DNA of 64,000 nt, from positions 173,287 through 237,286 of the forward strand of contig JAFTQG010000049.1 in assembly GCA_017462915.1 (NCBI GenBank), read 5' to 3'. The notes under the pieces were generated by a model. The model had not been told where the DNA came from. It did no database searches and saw only the letters and a program-made list of their open reading frames with translations. The number at the start of each line of letters is the position of its first letter. Position 1 is the first letter of the stretch. Positions 61,715-64,000 of this stretch are shown here, piece by piece. The stretch is from Prevotella sp. (lineage in GTDB: Bacteria; Bacteroidota; Bacteroidia; Bacteroidales; Bacteroidaceae). The translations under genes were made by a program, and so were the position numbers.

Positions 61715-63472
61715 TTAGTTTGTGCTGTTTTTCTCCTGACCGAAAATCCAGCTGAATTTCTTTACCCACCGCCATACTGTGACCCTTGAAAGGTTTGTCA
61801 TGCTCTGAATCTGCGCCTTAGACAATCCTATGCGCATGAGATAGCACACTTGTAACTGCTGCTCCGTGAAATGTCCCAACTCCTTTACTATCTGCTCTTT
61901 CAGCATAGGATACAACTCATCTACCGCCTGGTACAGTTGCTTCCACTCTGCGGAGCTCATATCCTTCTTGCCTGTGGCAGACTGGCGGATGGCATATACA
62001 ATATCTTCTGCTTTCCCCTCCAATTCCGACTTATGCAGAAGGCTGAGAAATGTCTTGTTCTGCTCCATCTTGTCCGAAAGCTGCCGCTCCTTATTCTTCA
62101 GCTCCATGCTATACTCGTCCAATTCCCGATTCACACGATTCAACTCGCTTCTTGCGCTTTCAAGATCATTTCTGGATTTAGCCAGATTCTCTTCATATTC
62201 CTGCAACTCCTTCTCTTTTATCTCTATTTCGCTACGAAGATTTGCTGCCTCGCCAGAAACACGTTCCATCTCAGACACCAGACGCAGGGCTTTCTTCAAA
62301 TGCCTGTTCCTTTTATATATGTATATCATAAGAATCAGACTGACAGCAAACAGGCCCGATATGAAAGACATTCCTGCCAAAAACTTATACCGCAGACTGT
62401 CCAATTTCAGTTTCTCCTCCTTTTCCTTATCCAGATGATACTGGAACTGGTTATTTACTGTTGCCATCATCTCCTGACGCTTGCCGAAGTCGATGGAATC
62501 ACTGAGATGCATATAGCGGATTCCGTAACGACAGGCATTTGCGATGTCACCTCTGTCATAATATAATGCAAATAAACTTTTCGCCGCATCATATCTGTAG
62601 TTTATGGACGACACTGGAGTCAAGACCTTTTTACAATAATATATAGCTGAATCTGTCTGATTGACAGCACTGAAATAGTTCAACATCGTCATATTATACA
62701 TATCGGGCCTGGTACCTACAAGCCCGGCATCCAGCAATTCATGGCATCGGTTCGCTTTCTCAATATTTCCCGATCTTGAATAATCTCTTAGCAGATAGAG
62801 CAAAGATTCTTGGTCTTTGTCATATCCTGATTTCGAGAGTTCTGTAAAGGCGTCATCTAATGCGATATTCGCCTCTTTATATTTATCATTCGCAATACAG
62901 GCAGTTCCTATATGCAACAGAGGTAATGTGATGTCCTTACCAACACGCTTGCAGACATCAAGTTCTTTCTTCGCCATAGCGAGAGCATTGGCATAGTCCT
63001 GCACATCATAGTAAAGACAATTCAGATTCGAGTAGGTATTGGCAAGCATGACAGAGTCACAGCCTTCCATTTTCATAGCCTGCTCTGTTGATTTCAGAAA
63101 ATATGACAATGCTTTGGGTGTATCGTGCAAGTCGCGGTAGACACTGCCTGCATAGTAATACACCTCCTGTTTCTCCAAATCCGAACCGGCAGACTCAAAA
63201 TAAGATATACACTTCTTTATGGTTATATCCGATATTGGGGCATGATAGGCTTTGTCATTCAGACGAATCTTCAGCAAGTCATATTTCATCTTTATATATT
63301 CAGACTCATCTCTTATCTGAATATCCAGCGAATCAAGCATAGCCAAAGCCATCTCCGGATTATCATTGCCGACGGCCTTTATCCGTTCCAGTTTTTTCTC
63401 CGTCTCAGAGGAACAAGAAAACAGAGCAGTTGCGCAAATTAGAATGATTATATAAACAAAAGTATGTTTCAT
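61715..63472 (-). CDS. membrane-anchored TPR regulator with C-terminal helix-turn-helix
   Basis: A 585-residue protein. The N-terminus is a lipoprotein-type signal (IIILICATALFSCSSE). Residues about 30-330 form tetratricopeptide repeats (typical Asn/Tyr-rich helices such as YSNLNCLYYDVQDYANALAM). A transmembrane helix lies near residue 360 (SFISGLFAVSLILMIYIY), followed by a long coiled coil (about residues 385-480) and a C-terminal LuxR-like HTH (EQQLQVCYLMRIGLSKAQIQ then SMTNLSRVTVWRWVKKF). This places the TPR domain outside and the DNA-binding domain in the cytoplasm, a regulator type common in Bacteroidales. Its targets are unknown; the divergent gene at 63860 is an obvious candidate. Confidence 0.8.
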   Translation of the reverse strand: MKHTFVYIIILICATALFSCSSETEKKLERIKAVGNDNPEMALAMLDSLDIQIRDESEYIKMKYDLLKIRLNDKAYHAPISDITIKKCISYFESAGSDLEKQEVYYYAGSVYRDLHDTPKALSYFLKSTEQAMKMEGCDSVMLANTYSNLNCLYYDVQDYANALAMAKKELDVCKRVGKDITLPLLHIGTACIANDKYKEANIALDDAFTELSKSGYDKDQESLLYLLRDYSRSGNIEKANRCHELLDAGLVGTRPDMYNMTMLNYFSAVNQTDSAIYYCKKVLTPVSSINYRYDAAKSLFALYYDRGDIANACRYGIRYMHLSDSIDFGKRQEMMATVNNQFQYHLDKEKEEKLKLDSLRYKFLAGMSFISGLFAVSLILMIYIYKRNRHLKKALRLVSEMERVSGEAANLRSEIEIKEKELQEYEENLAKSRNDLESARSELNRVNRELDEYSMELKNKERQLSDKMEQNKTFLSLLHKSELEGKAEDIVYAIRQSATGKKDMSSAEWKQLYQAVDELYPMLKEQIVKELGHFTEQQLQVCYLMRIGLSKAQIQSMTNLSRVTVWRWVKKFSWIFGQEKNSTN

Positions 63473-63859
63473 CGTATGTTAGCATTAGATTTCACGTGCA
63501 AAGATAACTATTTTTATTGAATTTGCAAATAATTTGTGTTTCTTTGTGTTTCTCTACAGAAACAAAGTGTTATAACCATAACATAATTCCACCCTGTTCG
63601 GTATACCATCATATACCTCTGTATGTCAATAAAATAACCACTCCAAAACATAAATATCGAAACATTTAACATATTACAGAAACACAATGAAACACAAATT
63701 ATTTGCATAAACTGACATTTTCATGTAACTTTGCATAAACAGACAAAGATTTCGCCTTCTGTTATACAGCTACGAAATTCTCTAAAGTCACTATCTATCG
63801 AAAACTGCAATTTGAACTCAATAGTAAAATCTATTTCATGACCTTAAATCACCATACAG
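63473..63859. other. divergent promoter region with mirrored 30-bp elements
   Basis: The minus-strand promoter of the TPR/HTH gene has -7 TATCTTTG at 63499-63506 and the plus-strand promoter of the last gene has TAACTTTG at 63726-63733. A 30-bp element (63524-63553) is repeated in inverted form at 63678-63707 with 29 of 30 bases matching. Each arm begins 17-18 bases upstream of its -7 and includes the -33 TTTG. The middle is AT-rich and non-coding. Confidence 0.7.
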
Positions 63860-64000
63860 ATGCAAACGAAAAACTTATTAATGCTATTATTGTTCCTTGC
63901 AATGACAAGTGTCGGCATGGCGCAAGTGAGAATCTCTGTGTCAGATCTTAACGGGACAAGATGGAAAATTAGATATAATGATCCTCCCAGTGAATATGAG
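63860..64000 (+). CDS. secreted protein, N-terminal part (cut by window edge)
   Basis: From the ATG at 63860 the frame is open to the window end (47 codons). It starts MQTKNLLMLLLFLAMTSVGM, a signal peptide with likely cleavage after MAQ, then VRISVSDLNGTRWKIRYND. The remainder is outside the window, so the family is not recognisable. It is divergent from the TPR/HTH regulator and shares its mirrored upstream element, so the regulator probably controls it. Confidence 0.65.
   Translation, partial: MQTKNLLMLLLFLAMTSVGMAQVRISVSDLNGTRWKIRYNDPPSEYE

Overview
The window looks like a chromosomal segment of a Bacteroidales bacterium, most probably Prevotellaceae. The evidence is Bacteroidota-type promoters (TTTG at -33 and TAnnTTTG at -7, about 19-20 bases apart) in front of recA, tmRNA, upxY and others; a UpxY/NusG-like antiterminator; a secreted protein with a sorting-type C-terminal tail; a DUF3098 gene beside ftsX; and a tmRNA tag ending in YALAA. 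Housekeeping genes are moderately GC-rich. The glycosyltransferase block and the 56-61.5 kb block are visibly AT-rich, as expected of exchanged DNA.

Layout. (1) 1-5031, minus strand: envelope and tRNA-modification operon, in transcription order a Gate-domain membrane protein, ftsX, DUF3098, uppP, truB, queA (cut by the window edge). (2) 5.6-12.1 kb, plus strand: a three-domain adenylate-forming/carrier/acyltransferase protein, a tandem URO-D-type protein and an MFS sugar-acid-type transporter. (3) 12.5-50.7 kb, almost all minus strand: a large surface polysaccharide (O-antigen/exopolysaccharide) locus. It begins with wecG-like, wza-like and wzc-like genes, which have their own promoter and terminator. 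It continues with a secreted protein, an acyltransferase, a Wzm/Wzt ABC exporter, an F420-dehydrogenase-like/pyruvyltransferase pair, many GT2/GT4/GT-D/GT32 transferases, an adenylation enzyme with its own carrier protein, four acyltransferase-3 proteins, a polymerase/ligase-like protein and a nucleotidyltransferase-like gene. upxY lies inside on the plus strand. (4) 50.9-55.8 kb: recA, an AraC regulator, a FadL-type porin, a lone HipB-like repressor with operators, and tmRNA (minus strand). (5) 56.1-61.6 kb: an AT-rich operon of four genes (DUF1848 protein, SF1 helicase, unknown 539-residue protein, methyltransferase-domain protein) bracketed by an exact 16-bp direct repeat. (6) 61.7-64 kb: a membrane-anchored TPR/HTH regulator divergent from a secreted-protein gene that runs off the window.

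How the genes work together. The polysaccharide locus encodes first-sugar transfer, chain assembly, acyl/pyruvyl decoration and export. The adenylation-carrier pair suggests an extra amino-acyl or acyl decoration. UpxY probably antiterminates a long structured leader in this locus.

The most interesting non-gene structures are three arrays of four GGTNAC cores at an exact 22-bp period, hexameric TTAACC-like arrays around the ABC exporter and upxY, a pair of inverted MITE-like elements beside a duplicated small-peptide gene and a kinase pseudogene, and a decayed fusion of an iron-sulfur protein N-terminus with a pyruvyltransferase C-terminus. The best candidate for an undescribed system is the direct-repeat-bounded four-gene operon at 56.1-61.6 kb. 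All calls come from reading the sequence; no database search was run.
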